A DNA stretch of 21,962 bases from an uncultured Prevotella sp. (GTDB taxonomy: Bacteria; Bacteroidota; Bacteroidia; Bacteroidales; Bacteroidaceae): the NCBI GenBank assembly GCA_900541575.1, contig UQKO01000044.1:1-21962 (forward strand). Direction: 5' to 3'. Of this stretch, positions 14,954 to 21,962 are shown piece after piece (within the stretch, counting starts at the first letter, position 1; every line of letters begins with the position of its first letter). A model generated the notes under the pieces. The model saw only the letters and a list, made by a program, of their open reading frames with translations. It made no database searches and was not told the DNA's origin. The position numbers and the translations under genes are program-made.

Positions 14954-16999
14954 CTACCCTGCATACGAGTGCATACCGCCTAGGAGGAAGTTCACTCCAA
15001 AATAGGTCATCAACACGGTGGCAAAGGACAGGACCATAAAGAGATGAAAACGTCGAGGCTCACCCAAAGCGGGGAACGTCTGTACATGGAAAGCTACGGC
15101 ATAAATCATAAAAGTGATAAGAGCCCACGTCTCCTTAGGATCCCAACTCCAATAAGTGCCCCATGATTGGTTGGCCCACACAGCACCGAGGAAGATGCCT
15201 GCTCCGAGAAGGAATACTGCGGGATAGAGCAAAAGACGAGTTAGATACATTAGAGCCTCTGCCTGTCGGCGCACAATAAGAGCCATCACGCCATTGAGCA
15301 TCGTAAAGGCTAAAAGAGAATAGCCCATCATGACCACGCTGACGTGCAAACTAAGCCAGGGCGATGAGAGCACGGGCATAAGATTAGTCACTTGCGGATT
15401 GCTCTGACCTAGATGGGCCACAAGCAAAGCAAAGCCCGAGAGCAAAAAACCAAAAGGCGTCATCAAGGCAAAACGGCGACGCAACCAACAAGCCAGAATT
15501 AAGACAGCTAGTGCCATAAATTGCATCGTCTCGAAACCATTGCTCATGGGAACGTGACCCGCCACATACCATCGAAGCACGTAAGCGAAAGAAAGCACTG
15601 CAAGACTCACGGGCATCAACCACTCACAGATGCGAAAGGCAAGCGCTAAGCGTTTCTCCTTGCGCTGCAACGCTGCCTCACTCCTGCCCTGTCGCAAGGC
15701 AAATAGTACAAACGATAGCAAACCCAACGTGAGATTGAGCATGAACAGCAGGTTGGTGATGGGCAGCCGGTTGTAGAGGAGTTCTGCTTCGATGCGTCCT
15801 TGACTGATCGGTTCTGTGCCCGGACTGACGCGCTGGAAGAGCGTACCCTTCTGAAGCATCATGATAAGTCCCACTTTCTCGTCGGTCTCAGCAATGGCCT
15901 TCTGCAGCGGATTTTGCGACATCTGCGGAGAATCTGCTCCGTGCCAGTATTGTTGCAGAATGTATTCATCGCCATGAAAGAGGTCGGTGAGACGAGCGTA
16001 CCGACCATCGATATGGAGCAGATTACGAAGTTCTGCACTTTTTATCAAAATCATGGGTTCGTTCTGCCAAGCATCTGGACGAAGCATCCATCCGCTCACC
16101 ACCTGTTCGGGAGTGAGACCGCCGTAAGTGGTTCGTCCGTAAAGTTTCAGAAGGAAGTCGCGTGCCATTGTGTTGAAGGGAGCAATACGACCATTATACT
16201 CCACAGGACGTCGGGACAGACTGTCGGCCTTCTCACGACTGAAAGCTGGAAGCTGACGCGAAGCTTCGGCAGCAGGACTTATCATAAAGGCGAGTGCAAG
16301 AATCATCGCTCCACGCTGAAGCATGGGGTGATGGAGCAATCGGCGAAACTCCTCTCGTCTATTAAAGAGCACACTCAACATGGAGAGGGCGAGGAGCACG
16401 TATCCCACGTAAGTAAGTCCCGTGCCCAGCGGATCATAGTTGACGGTAAGTATGCTCGATTGTCCGTCGTCGCCATAAGAGGATTGGTAGAAGCGATAAC
16501 CATCCTGCGTGAGGATGCGATTCATTGACACCGTTGCTTTGTACTCTTTTCCACCAGGATATATCAAAGTGAGCTGGCTTACATAGTCGGCAGGTGTATC
16601 TGTATGTGGATAGCAGTCCACTCGGAACTCATCCAAACGGATAGAGAAGGGCAAATTGCTCATCCCTTGCTGCCCGCCCTCGAGCACAAAACGCTGAGTG
16701 GCCTCGCCTTGCCGGAGATAGACAAAGCCTTTGACCGAGGTAAACCACGTGGTGAGTGCACCCAAGAGGATGATGAGGAACGAGCCATGAAGCATGCATA
16801 GCGACCAACGTCGCCACAGTTTCAGCTTGATGAAACTCCACACCATACCCAATGCCAAGACTGCCCACATCGCCATAAACCATGGTGAGTGATAGACTTT
16901 CAATGCAGCATACGCCGCATCGTGGCTATGTTCCAAGAATGTGGCAACAACCATTGCCACGATGAGGAGGGTGTATATGATAAGGAGAAAACGTTTCAT
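14954..16999 (-). CDS. Fused cytochrome c biogenesis protein CcsBA (ResB-CcsA)
   Basis: 681-aa polytopic membrane protein of the system II cytochrome c synthase, which exports haem and joins it covalently to CxxCH motifs of periplasmic cytochromes. The N-terminal half (1-245) is ResB/CcsB-like, with membrane segments near 3-22, 40-58, 70-86 and 195-212 around a periplasmic domain. After a large exported region (about 250-400) the C-terminal half is CcsA-like, with many membrane segments and the haem-handling WWD motif WANQSWGTYWSWDPKETW (608-625), plus LHVSVVMMGYS with a conserved His. Fused forms are typical of Bacteroidota and Epsilonproteobacteria. The clients are probably the cytochromes encoded upstream at 18515-19237 and from 20676 rightwards. 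It lies 109 bp after the Rid-family gene, with a large inverted repeat between. Confidence 0.93.
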   Translation of the reverse strand: MKRFLLIIYTLLIVAMVVATFLEHSHDAAYAALKVYHSPWFMAMWAVLALGMVWSFIKLKLWRRWSLCMLHGSFLIILLGALTTWFTSVKGFVYLRQGEATQRFVLEGGQQGMSNLPFSIRLDEFRVDCYPHTDTPADYVSQLTLIYPGGKEYKATVSMNRILTQDGYRFYQSSYGDDGQSSILTVNYDPLGTGLTYVGYVLLALSMLSVLFNRREEFRRLLHHPMLQRGAMILALAFMISPAAEASRQLPAFSREKADSLSRRPVEYNGRIAPFNTMARDFLLKLYGRTTYGGLTPEQVVSGWMLRPDAWQNEPMILIKSAELRNLLHIDGRYARLTDLFHGDEYILQQYWHGADSPQMSQNPLQKAIAETDEKVGLIMMLQKGTLFQRVSPGTEPISQGRIEAELLYNRLPITNLLFMLNLTLGLLSFVLFALRQGRSEAALQRKEKRLALAFRICEWLMPVSLAVLSFAYVLRWYVAGHVPMSNGFETMQFMALAVLILACWLRRRFALMTPFGFLLSGFALLVAHLGQSNPQVTNLMPVLSSPWLSLHVSVVMMGYSLLAFTMLNGVMALIVRRQAEALMYLTRLLLYPAVFLLGAGIFLGAVWANQSWGTYWSWDPKETWALITFMIYAVAFHVQTFPALGEPRRFHLFMVLSFATVLMTYFGVNFLLGGMHSYAG

Positions 17000-17023
17000 T
17001 GCATTGAGGAGATGGAAAGTATA

Positions 17024-17098
17024 AAGTATTAAGTATTACAAACTAATGTCTATGGGTAAAAACCGCGTAGATTAATTCGTTTGTAATACTTAATACTT
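17024..17098. repeat. 20-bp perfect inverted repeat between the Rid and CcsBA genes
   Basis: Arms 17024-17043 and 17079-17098 pair perfectly over 20 bp around a 35-nt loop. The arms themselves contain tandem AGTATTA blocks with a period of about 7-8 nt. It fills most of the 109-bp gap. It may act as a terminator or RNA-stability hairpin on the minus-strand transcript; no clear T-tract follows and no promoter for CcsBA is evident. Confidence 0.75.
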
Positions 17099-17108
17099 AG
17101 CACTTAAT

Positions 17109-18266
17109 TTAGTAGCATGGATAATCTTCATTCTTTACCTCTTTCGTAGCCATGCACTCCATCTCTATGAGCCATCCCGGACGACATACGGGAGCATGAA
17201 CTATCACACGGGGAATACCAGGGAAGCGCTTTTCAAACATTTCGTTGACTACGGCATAGTCGGCTACATCGCGGAGGTAGACAATCATCTGACCTACATC
17301 CTCAAAGCCACACTCGGCTTCTGAAAGAAGAGCATCCACGTTTTCCCACATGCGCTCCGTCTGACGACGAATATCGCCCACGTGAAGAATGTTACCTTTA
17401 TTATCTATGCTTGCCGTGCCCGAGATGAATACTTGGCGACGATCACCATAGTCCACCCTTGTGCCACGCTCAAAACTTACACCATATTCATATGTGGGAT
17501 TCAAGTGTGTGGGGGCATAGAGAAACTTGATCTGTTCGGGCTTCAAGCCAAGCACGGCATAGGTGTCGAGCTGTACGAGCACCGAAGGGTCGGCATTGCG
17601 GCCGTTGATACCCGTGCTACTGATGAAGTGCGTCTTACTGGTAAGGTTCTGTGTAAAAAACTCTTCGTTGCGGGCTTTAACCACGCCGGCATAGTTGACA
17701 TCGACATTCTGTACGAAGAACCATGTGCGAATGCAATCGTCGGCCAAGTGGCCACCATTGGAGAGGAGTTGCATCACATAGTGTTTAAGCAAAAGGCTTG
17801 TCTGCTCTTCAGAAGAAGGAGCATGACTCACACTGGTGCCTCCCCACAGGTGAGTATAAGCACCATGTTGCACGCGGTAGAGTTCCTCGTTGAAGCTACC
17901 CGCACCGATGTCGGTCAGGAGATAAGCCCAAAGCGCCACCTTCGTTCCGTTGAGCGGAGCTTGCTCTACCACGGAGCATGCACATGCAGGAGCTTCTGGT
18001 ACGGAGGCGAGCAGTGTATCGTACTGATTTGCCGCATCGCTCAAGAAATATCGCTTTATCACACTTGAGGCTCCTTTGAGTTCTGTGTCGATAAGATTAT
18101 AATATGCATTGAGCACTGCATCGAGTTGCTCTTGGAAGGATTGTTCTGGGCGTGTAGCATGCACCATTACGTGATATTCCGTTACACCGCCTTCTACTTC
18201 AAACTTTGAAATTTCGGCCATAGAGCCTTCGCCCCTTACAACCGATCTTTGCTGTACGTTAGTCAT
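17109..18266 (-). CDS. Two-domain Rid/YjgF-family protein
   Basis: 385-aa cytosolic protein. The C-terminal part (about 240-375) is a YjgF/YER057c/UK114 (RidA) domain: RRQVFISGTASID, the GDIRRQTERMWENVDALL helix, DVGQMIVYLRDVADYAVVNEMFEKRFPG, and an ending with R353 of PRVIVHAPVCRPGWLIEME, where RidA proteins carry the Arg that binds the imine/enamine substrate, plus E368/E370. The N-terminal half looks like a diverged second domain, the layout of chorismatase-like (FkbO/Hyg5) proteins. RidA proteins hydrolyse reactive enamines and imines; whether this one does is unknown. Start: the frame continues upstream to a TTG at 18296 that lies in the promoter -7 element, so the ATG at 18266 is preferred; MAEISKF at 18221 is an alternative. 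Confidence 0.8.
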   Translation of the reverse strand: MTNVQQRSVVRGEGSMAEISKFEVEGGVTEYHVMVHATRPEQSFQEQLDAVLNAYYNLIDTELKGASSVIKRYFLSDAANQYDTLLASVPEAPACACSVVEQAPLNGTKVALWAYLLTDIGAGSFNEELYRVQHGAYTHLWGGTSVSHAPSSEEQTSLLLKHYVMQLLSNGGHLADDCIRTWFFVQNVDVNYAGVVKARNEEFFTQNLTSKTHFISSTGINGRNADPSVLVQLDTYAVLGLKPEQIKFLYAPTHLNPTYEYGVSFERGTRVDYGDRRQVFISGTASIDNKGNILHVGDIRRQTERMWENVDALLSEAECGFEDVGQMIVYLRDVADYAVVNEMFEKRFPGIPRVIVHAPVCRPGWLIEMECMATKEVKNEDYPCY

Positions 18267-18293
18267 ACTGTTTGGTGATTCTTTATTACACTG

Positions 18294-18324
18294 CAAAAGT
18301 ACGAAAAAAGGAGCATTTTCGTAC
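18294..18324 (-). promoter_or_regulatory. Rid-gene promoter with embedded 9-bp inverted repeat
   Basis: Minus-strand TACTTTTG (18294-18301) matches TAnnTTTG and places the start near 18287, 20 nt before the ATG. There is no good -33 element; instead GTACGAAAA (18299-18307) and TTTTCGTAC (18316-18324) form a perfect inverted repeat with an 8-nt spacer running from the -7 element into the -33 position. That suggests control by a dimeric regulator (inference). Confidence 0.6.
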
Positions 18325-18358
18325 CTACGACTTCCCTCTCTACATGCAAAATCACCAT

Positions 18359-18410
18359 GAGTGGGTATCTATTCAAGTCGCCACACACCTATATTATATA
18401 GAGTGGGTAT
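18359..18410. repeat. Direct repeat GAGTGGGTAT, two copies 42 bp apart
   Basis: GAGTGGGTAT occurs at 18359-18368 and 18401-18410, 58 and 100 bp upstream of the Rid promoter -7 element, a distance of four helical turns. CTATATTATATAG (18389-18401) is a palindrome between them. Could be activator sites; two 10-mers are weak evidence. Confidence 0.3.
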
Positions 18411-18436
18411 ACATTAGGGAAAATTTGGTTAACGAG

Positions 18437-18489
18437 TAAACGGGTTAACAGGTAAGCTTTCTTTACATTCTTACCTGTTAACCCGTTAA
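18437..18489 (-). terminator. 18-bp perfect hairpin after the monoheme lipoprotein gene
   Basis: AACGGGTTAACAGGTAAG (18439-18456) and its exact complement (18470-18487) flank a 13-nt loop, 25 nt past the stop codon at 18515. Both arms consist of 8-nt near-repeats (CCTGTTAA, CCCGTTAA, TCTGTTAG). The tail on the minus strand is only weakly T-rich, but strength and position suit termination. Confidence 0.6.
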
Positions 18490-18514
18490 TCTGTTAGTCC
18501 GAGAGAAAAAGAGC

Positions 18515-19237
18515 CTACTCCTTTGCTCCCGCTTTAATCCAATTCTTAATAAGCGTCACGAGCGTATACTGTGTGCGCGCTTCAAGGATGTCGGCATGGT
18601 CGTGATGAAGAATGCCGTTCTCGTTGAGAATCTTCGGAAGCAGACTCGCAGAGGGATTGCCCGGATTAACCAACTTATATTCAGGATCGGCTTTCGACTG
18701 CACATTCACTAAGTGGGCATAGCTCTTTCCCTCCGTGAGGAAAAGATTGCGAGGTGCTCCGCCATTGGCACCATGGCAAGAGATACACTTGACATCAAAG
18801 ACCGCTTGCTGAATGGCGTTGTACATACCCACATCTACCTTGCCTACCTCCATATAGATGGTGTCGCCCACCACATTGAAGTCTTCACGCGTCAGCGTCT
18901 TATAGCTTATCACACGATCGCGTAAGGCATCGATGATACAGAGTTCGAGGTCGTTGGCATCGGCCTTAATGCCTGAGAGTTTGGCCGAAATACGCCCTGC
19001 ATTATTGTCCTTGCGAGGAATGACCGCTGCACTCTCGGCATTGGTATTATCTTCCTTAAACGTGGCAATCACTAAGCTATAGTTGCTGGGCCATGAGTCT
19101 AAGCCCGTAATTTCGCCCGTCATCTTGAGAGTAAGCCCTTGCTTGGGAATGACAAGTTCTTTCTCGTAGATGCGTCCATCGTCGCACGAAGCGAGGAACA
19201 AGATCATTGCCAAAAAGGCATAAATGATATGTTTCAT
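18515..19237 (-). CDS. Monoheme c-type cytochrome lipoprotein
   Basis: 240-aa lipoprotein: signal peptide with lipobox FLASC (Cys18), a beta-rich segment (about 25-135) of unknown family, then a haem-binding CISCH (151-155) followed by GANGGAPRNLFLTEGKSYAHLVNVQS, LVNPGNPSASLLPKIL and LILNWIKAGA-like LVTLIKNWIKAGAKE, the usual shape of a small cytochrome c domain in DUF1549-like or 'planctomycete-type' c domains. The sixth haem ligand is not clear; HHDH (215-218) offers histidines and no Met stands out. It probably sits on the periplasmic or outer face and passes electrons to or from the diheme protein encoded upstream. It starts 14 bp after the porin stop codon, so the two are almost certainly cotranscribed. 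Confidence 0.85.
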   Translation of the reverse strand: MKHIIYAFLAMILFLASCDDGRIYEKELVIPKQGLTLKMTGEITGLDSWPSNYSLVIATFKEDNTNAESAAVIPRKDNNAGRISAKLSGIKADANDLELCIIDALRDRVISYKTLTREDFNVVGDTIYMEVGKVDVGMYNAIQQAVFDVKCISCHGANGGAPRNLFLTEGKSYAHLVNVQSKADPEYKLVNPGNPSASLLPKILNENGILHHDHADILEARTQYTLVTLIKNWIKAGAKE

Positions 19238-19251
19238 GAGAGGAATGAAGA

Positions 19252-20541
19252 TTAGAAGTAGTACTGCAACTGCACTGTGGCAGAATGCGTGGCGAGGCCG
19301 AGATTGTCGTTGTCACGATCGAGCTGCGTATCGTGGCCCTTACGACCAGTGTACTGATACATGGCTTGGAGTTTTAGGTTGCAACCCTTGAAGAAGTAGT
19401 TCACACCAACGGCAGGCATATTCAGGAATCCATCCTTGCTTGTGCTGTTACGATTCATGAAATCGTAACGAGCAGCCACCTGCACACGAGGTGCTACGAA
19501 ATAGCCAGCCTGAACATAACCACCAAGGTAATTATAGTGTTCATCAATTTTCTGACGCTTGGTAAAGCCCACATTCATCCAGTACATTTCACCTGCAAGA
19601 TAGAGGCGATTGTAAATCATGGCAAATTCTGCGCCTACACGAGCATCGTTTGTGCTCTCGTTTTCGCTCTCTACATTCATTGATCCAGAAAGGCCAATGA
19701 GCATCTTGCGTTCGTTGAGCATATTAGGATTGCCCTGCGTAGAGGGCATCACGCCCCACGGCATATAAGTGATTCGACCTGCATAGAGGAGCGAAGGAAT
19801 ATGCCAATCATCACTCATTGTTTTGCTAGCCACATTGACACTCGATCCCGTGCCATTAAAGAGGCCCAACTCATAACCAAAGCGGTCTTTCACCACACCA
19901 TGTAGTTCTACACCGAGGTCGAAGCCTGTGCTCATACTGGGAGTTACGGCATTGAGCACGTAGGGCATGATAGTAGCCGTGGTGAGCGAAGTGGGAAGTT
20001 GAGGGAATAGGGTCTCACCCAGCGTGGTAAGGTAAGCATGAGAGAAGGGAGTCTTAAACTTACCCACACGGAGTTGGAGCGGCTCCTTAAACTTCACGTC
20101 GAACCATGCTTGCTGCAAGAGGTTGCCTCCCGACTTGGCGGCATTGAGTGAAAGATTAAACGTAATCTTATTGAATGCCTTTCCTGTAAAACCGAGGATG
20201 GCATTGGGGATGGCAAAGCCGGTGTTCTCTACATTGTCTTGATTGTAGGCTTTGTCAAGGCCTTCATCGTCGTACCAATTAAAGTTGCCACTAGTCTGCA
20301 CCAACATGTAGGGCTTGAAGATAAAGTCGCCCTTCTTGGTCTGAATGGTAAAGCCTTTGCTTCCTGCAAGTGATACGACACCATTGTCGGTATCGAGATC
20401 TATCGGTGCATATTTCACCTTATGAGAGGACTGCTCGCTTTGTGCGGCAATAGAATCACTGCTTGTGGGCACTTCTTCGGCCGCAGCGGTAAAGATGTTT
20501 GCCACAGCAAGGGCGGCAAATGCGATTATCGAGGTTTTCAT
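19252..20541 (-). CDS. OprP/OprO-like outer membrane porin
   Basis: 429-aa outer membrane beta-barrel. Seen: signal peptide (about 1-21, ...FTAAAEE), a short linker, then alternating beta strands with the pattern of phosphate-selective porin O/P relatives: GFTIQTKKGDFIFKPYMLVQ, LQQAWFDVKFKEPLQLRVGKFKTPFS (about 142-167), GFDLGVELHGVV, YELGLFNGTG (about 224-233), and YVQAGYFVAPRVQVAARYDF, ending with LQYYF, the aromatic last residue expected of a barrel. No plug or TonB box, so it is a diffusion porin rather than a TonB receptor. Substrate unknown; the family ranges over phosphate, pyrophosphate and other anions. It lies between two cytochrome genes, 14 bp from the downstream one and 134 bp from the upstream one. 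Confidence 0.88.
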   Translation of the reverse strand: MKTSIIAFAALAVANIFTAAAEEVPTSSDSIAAQSEQSSHKVKYAPIDLDTDNGVVSLAGSKGFTIQTKKGDFIFKPYMLVQTSGNFNWYDDEGLDKAYNQDNVENTGFAIPNAILGFTGKAFNKITFNLSLNAAKSGGNLLQQAWFDVKFKEPLQLRVGKFKTPFSHAYLTTLGETLFPQLPTSLTTATIMPYVLNAVTPSMSTGFDLGVELHGVVKDRFGYELGLFNGTGSSVNVASKTMSDDWHIPSLLYAGRITYMPWGVMPSTQGNPNMLNERKMLIGLSGSMNVESENESTNDARVGAEFAMIYNRLYLAGEMYWMNVGFTKRQKIDEHYNYLGGYVQAGYFVAPRVQVAARYDFMNRNSTSKDGFLNMPAVGVNYFFKGCNLKLQAMYQYTGRKGHDTQLDRDNDNLGLATHSATVQLQYYF

Positions 20542-20550
20542 ATTTTTTTT

Positions 20551-20662
20551 AAGTTGAAGAGTTAAGAATATGCTCTTTATTAGTTGAAGAGTTGAGGAGT
20601 TAAGAAGTTAAGAAGATACCTTAGTCTAAGACATTCCTCTAAACTTATAAACTTATTAACTC
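20551..20662. repeat. Octamer-repeat hairpin between the diheme and porin genes
   Basis: The 134-bp gap is filled with tandem AGTTAAGA/AGTTGAAG blocks on the left (20551-20569 and 20583-20615) and AACTTATT/AACTCATT blocks on the right (20641-20670). The core arms 20597-20615 and 20644-20662 match at 16 of 19 pairs, with CTTAG-T-CTAAG (20620-20630) at the apex. It may attenuate transcription into the porin gene. No TAnnTTTG promoter for the porin was found. Confidence 0.65.
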
Positions 20663-20675
20663 ATTAAACTCCTTA

Positions 20676-21962
20676 TTACAGACTTTCAAGGAACTTGACC
20701 AATGCATCGCGATTCTTCTTGGGCATTTTCTTGAAAAGATTCTTTGAGGCTTCGCCCTCGCCGCCATGCCACATAATGGCTTCTACGAAGTTGCGAGCAC
20801 GTCCGTCGTGGAGGAAATTGGTATGACCATTGACCTTATACTGTAAACCGATTCCCCAAAGAGGAGTGGTACGCCATTCATTTCCTCGAGCCAATCCGCT
20901 GCAATAGTTATCGTTAAGGCCAACGCCCATGACTTCCGACCCCATATCGTGGAGCAGATAGTCAGAGTAAGGATGGATGGTCTGACCACCGAGCCAAGGC
21001 AGATGCATACCATTGAGCAGAGTAGCTCCGCTCTTGCGTGTATGAAGCGTGGTGACGTGGCAAAGGTGGCACTTTGCTTGATAGAACATCTTCTCACCAA
21101 TGCTCACGAGTTCGCGCTCGCTAATTTGCTTGTCTCCATACTGCACCATCTTCGTTTCCGAACCAAGGCGGCGAGCTGGCACACCGAGGCCGTGCAGATA
21201 AAGGTCGACATTCTCCATTTCCTCGGTCGATACGTCGAGTTGGTCATAGAAGAGCCCCATCATGCTGCCTTGCGACATTTGCAACTGTCCCTCACAGATT
21301 TCCTCAGGGTAGCGGCTATTGGTCACACCCATATCGCTCGAGAAACCGAGTTCCACGGTGAGGTCCTGATGCTGCGCCTTATTACCCGATAAGCCTAGGC
21401 CGAGTTTTCCCTTTTCCTTCACATAATTGCAACGTCCGCTGATACCATATTCTGGATAATTGCTCTTCGCTGCGAGCGCTTCTATCTCTACGGGGTCGAG
21501 CGCCATCATCTGTCCCATTCCCACATGGCGAAGAGGTTGACGGACAGAGATGATTAAATCTTCGGGCTTCACGGCTTCGGGGGTAGAAGTTCCGTAGTTA
21601 TGACGTCCGTCAGTGTACCAATCCACGATTTTATAGACAGGATATGTGAGCTTGCACACCTCACCATCGGGGAAGGTGATGGTCTGCTCGGGCATCCACT
21701 TCACTTTCACCTTGCCTTCGGGCTTTACGCCCTCGATAGACTGATCATGAAGCACACGTCCATAATCCTGAAAGAAAGCTCCGTTCTTACGGGATATGTA
21801 AACCAGCATGGAGGAGAAACCATAGCTGCCCGATCCGCCCTCTGTCCATAAAGAGGGTTTAGTGCGCCCTGCATTCCGGTGGCAGCTGCCGCACGAGTAA
21901 CCGGCATAAACAGGTCCGAGACCGCCACCATGCCCGTTGTTGCTTGTACGTACATCGTCATA
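20676..21962 (-). CDS. Diheme thiol oxidoreductase/peroxidase-like protein (DUF1111), 5' end missing
   Basis: 428 residues are visible and the frame runs off the right edge. Two CxxCH haem sites are present: CGSCH (visible residues 24-28, bases 21879-21893) and CHLCH (298-302). Family marks of the diheme oxidoreductase (DHOR, DUF1111) group include GRCNYVKEKGKLGLGLSGNKAQHQDLTVELGFSSDMGVTN, YSDYLLHDMGSEV, GNEWRTTPLWGIG, FLHDGRARNFVEAIMWHGGEGEASKNLF and a C-terminal ...LVKFLESL. The group is related to diheme cytochrome c peroxidases and is periplasmic; the physiological reaction is not settled. An internal ATG at 21809 could be mistaken for the start, but it would remove the first haem motif. 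It heads the visible block porin - monoheme lipoprotein - Rid - CcsBA, whose last member would attach its haems. Confidence 0.92.
   Translation of the reverse strand, partial: YDDVRTSNNGHGGGLGPVYAGYSCGSCHRNAGRTKPSLWTEGGSGSYGFSSMLVYISRKNGAFFQDYGRVLHDQSIEGVKPEGKVKVKWMPEQTITFPDGEVCKLTYPVYKIVDWYTDGRHNYGTSTPEAVKPEDLIISVRQPLRHVGMGQMMALDPVEIEALAAKSNYPEYGISGRCNYVKEKGKLGLGLSGNKAQHQDLTVELGFSSDMGVTNSRYPEEICEGQLQMSQGSMMGLFYDQLDVSTEEMENVDLYLHGLGVPARRLGSETKMVQYGDKQISERELVSIGEKMFYQAKCHLCHVTTLHTRKSGATLLNGMHLPWLGGQTIHPYSDYLLHDMGSEVMGVGLNDNYCSGLARGNEWRTTPLWGIGLQYKVNGHTNFLHDGRARNFVEAIMWHGGEGEASKNLFKKMPKKNRDALVKFLESL

Overview
The window looks like chromosomal DNA of a Bacteroidota, most likely Bacteroidales (Prevotellaceae-like); the family-level guess is inference. 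Support comes from the long SecA (1122 aa) with a C-terminal zinc motif, ClpB, a fused ResB-CcsA cytochrome c assembly protein, a DUF4105 membrane protein, an OmpA-like lipoprotein, and several promoters of the Bacteroidota type (TTG/TTTG, then 19-22 nt, then TAnnTTTG) close to start codons that lack Shine-Dalgarno sequences. Almost every gene is on the minus strand; the only long plus-strand gene is a SEC-C zinc-motif protein.

Layout from left to right: a leftward promoter for a gene beyond the left edge; a nitroreductase with its own promoter; clpB with a strong terminator; secA with its own terminator; an alkaline-phosphatase-fold secreted protein that appears to have lost its nucleophile and most metal ligands; a DUF4105 membrane protein (possible lipoprotein N-acyltransferase); an AraC-type regulator; about 750 bp of non-coding DNA holding a 22-bp-period array of palindromes and a strong terminator; an OmpA-like lipoprotein; a divergent plus-strand SEC-C protein; a palindrome-rich convergent gap; then a leftward run of CcsBA (cytochrome c maturation), a two-domain Rid/YjgF-family protein, a monoheme c-type lipoprotein, an OprP-like porin and a diheme oxidoreductase (DUF1111/DHOR) that runs off the right edge.

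The right third is plausibly one functional block: the two c-type cytochromes (CxxCH motifs) need a haem lyase, which CcsBA provides, and the porin lies between them. The left half is mainly protein quality control and export (ClpB, SecA). The most unusual items are the phased palindrome array (11656-11809), the likely pseudo-phosphatase (7338-8957), a perfect 9-bp inverted repeat inside the Rid promoter, and three intergenic hairpins with arms built of about 8-nt repeats. No tRNA, rRNA, CRISPR array, transposase or integrase was recognised.
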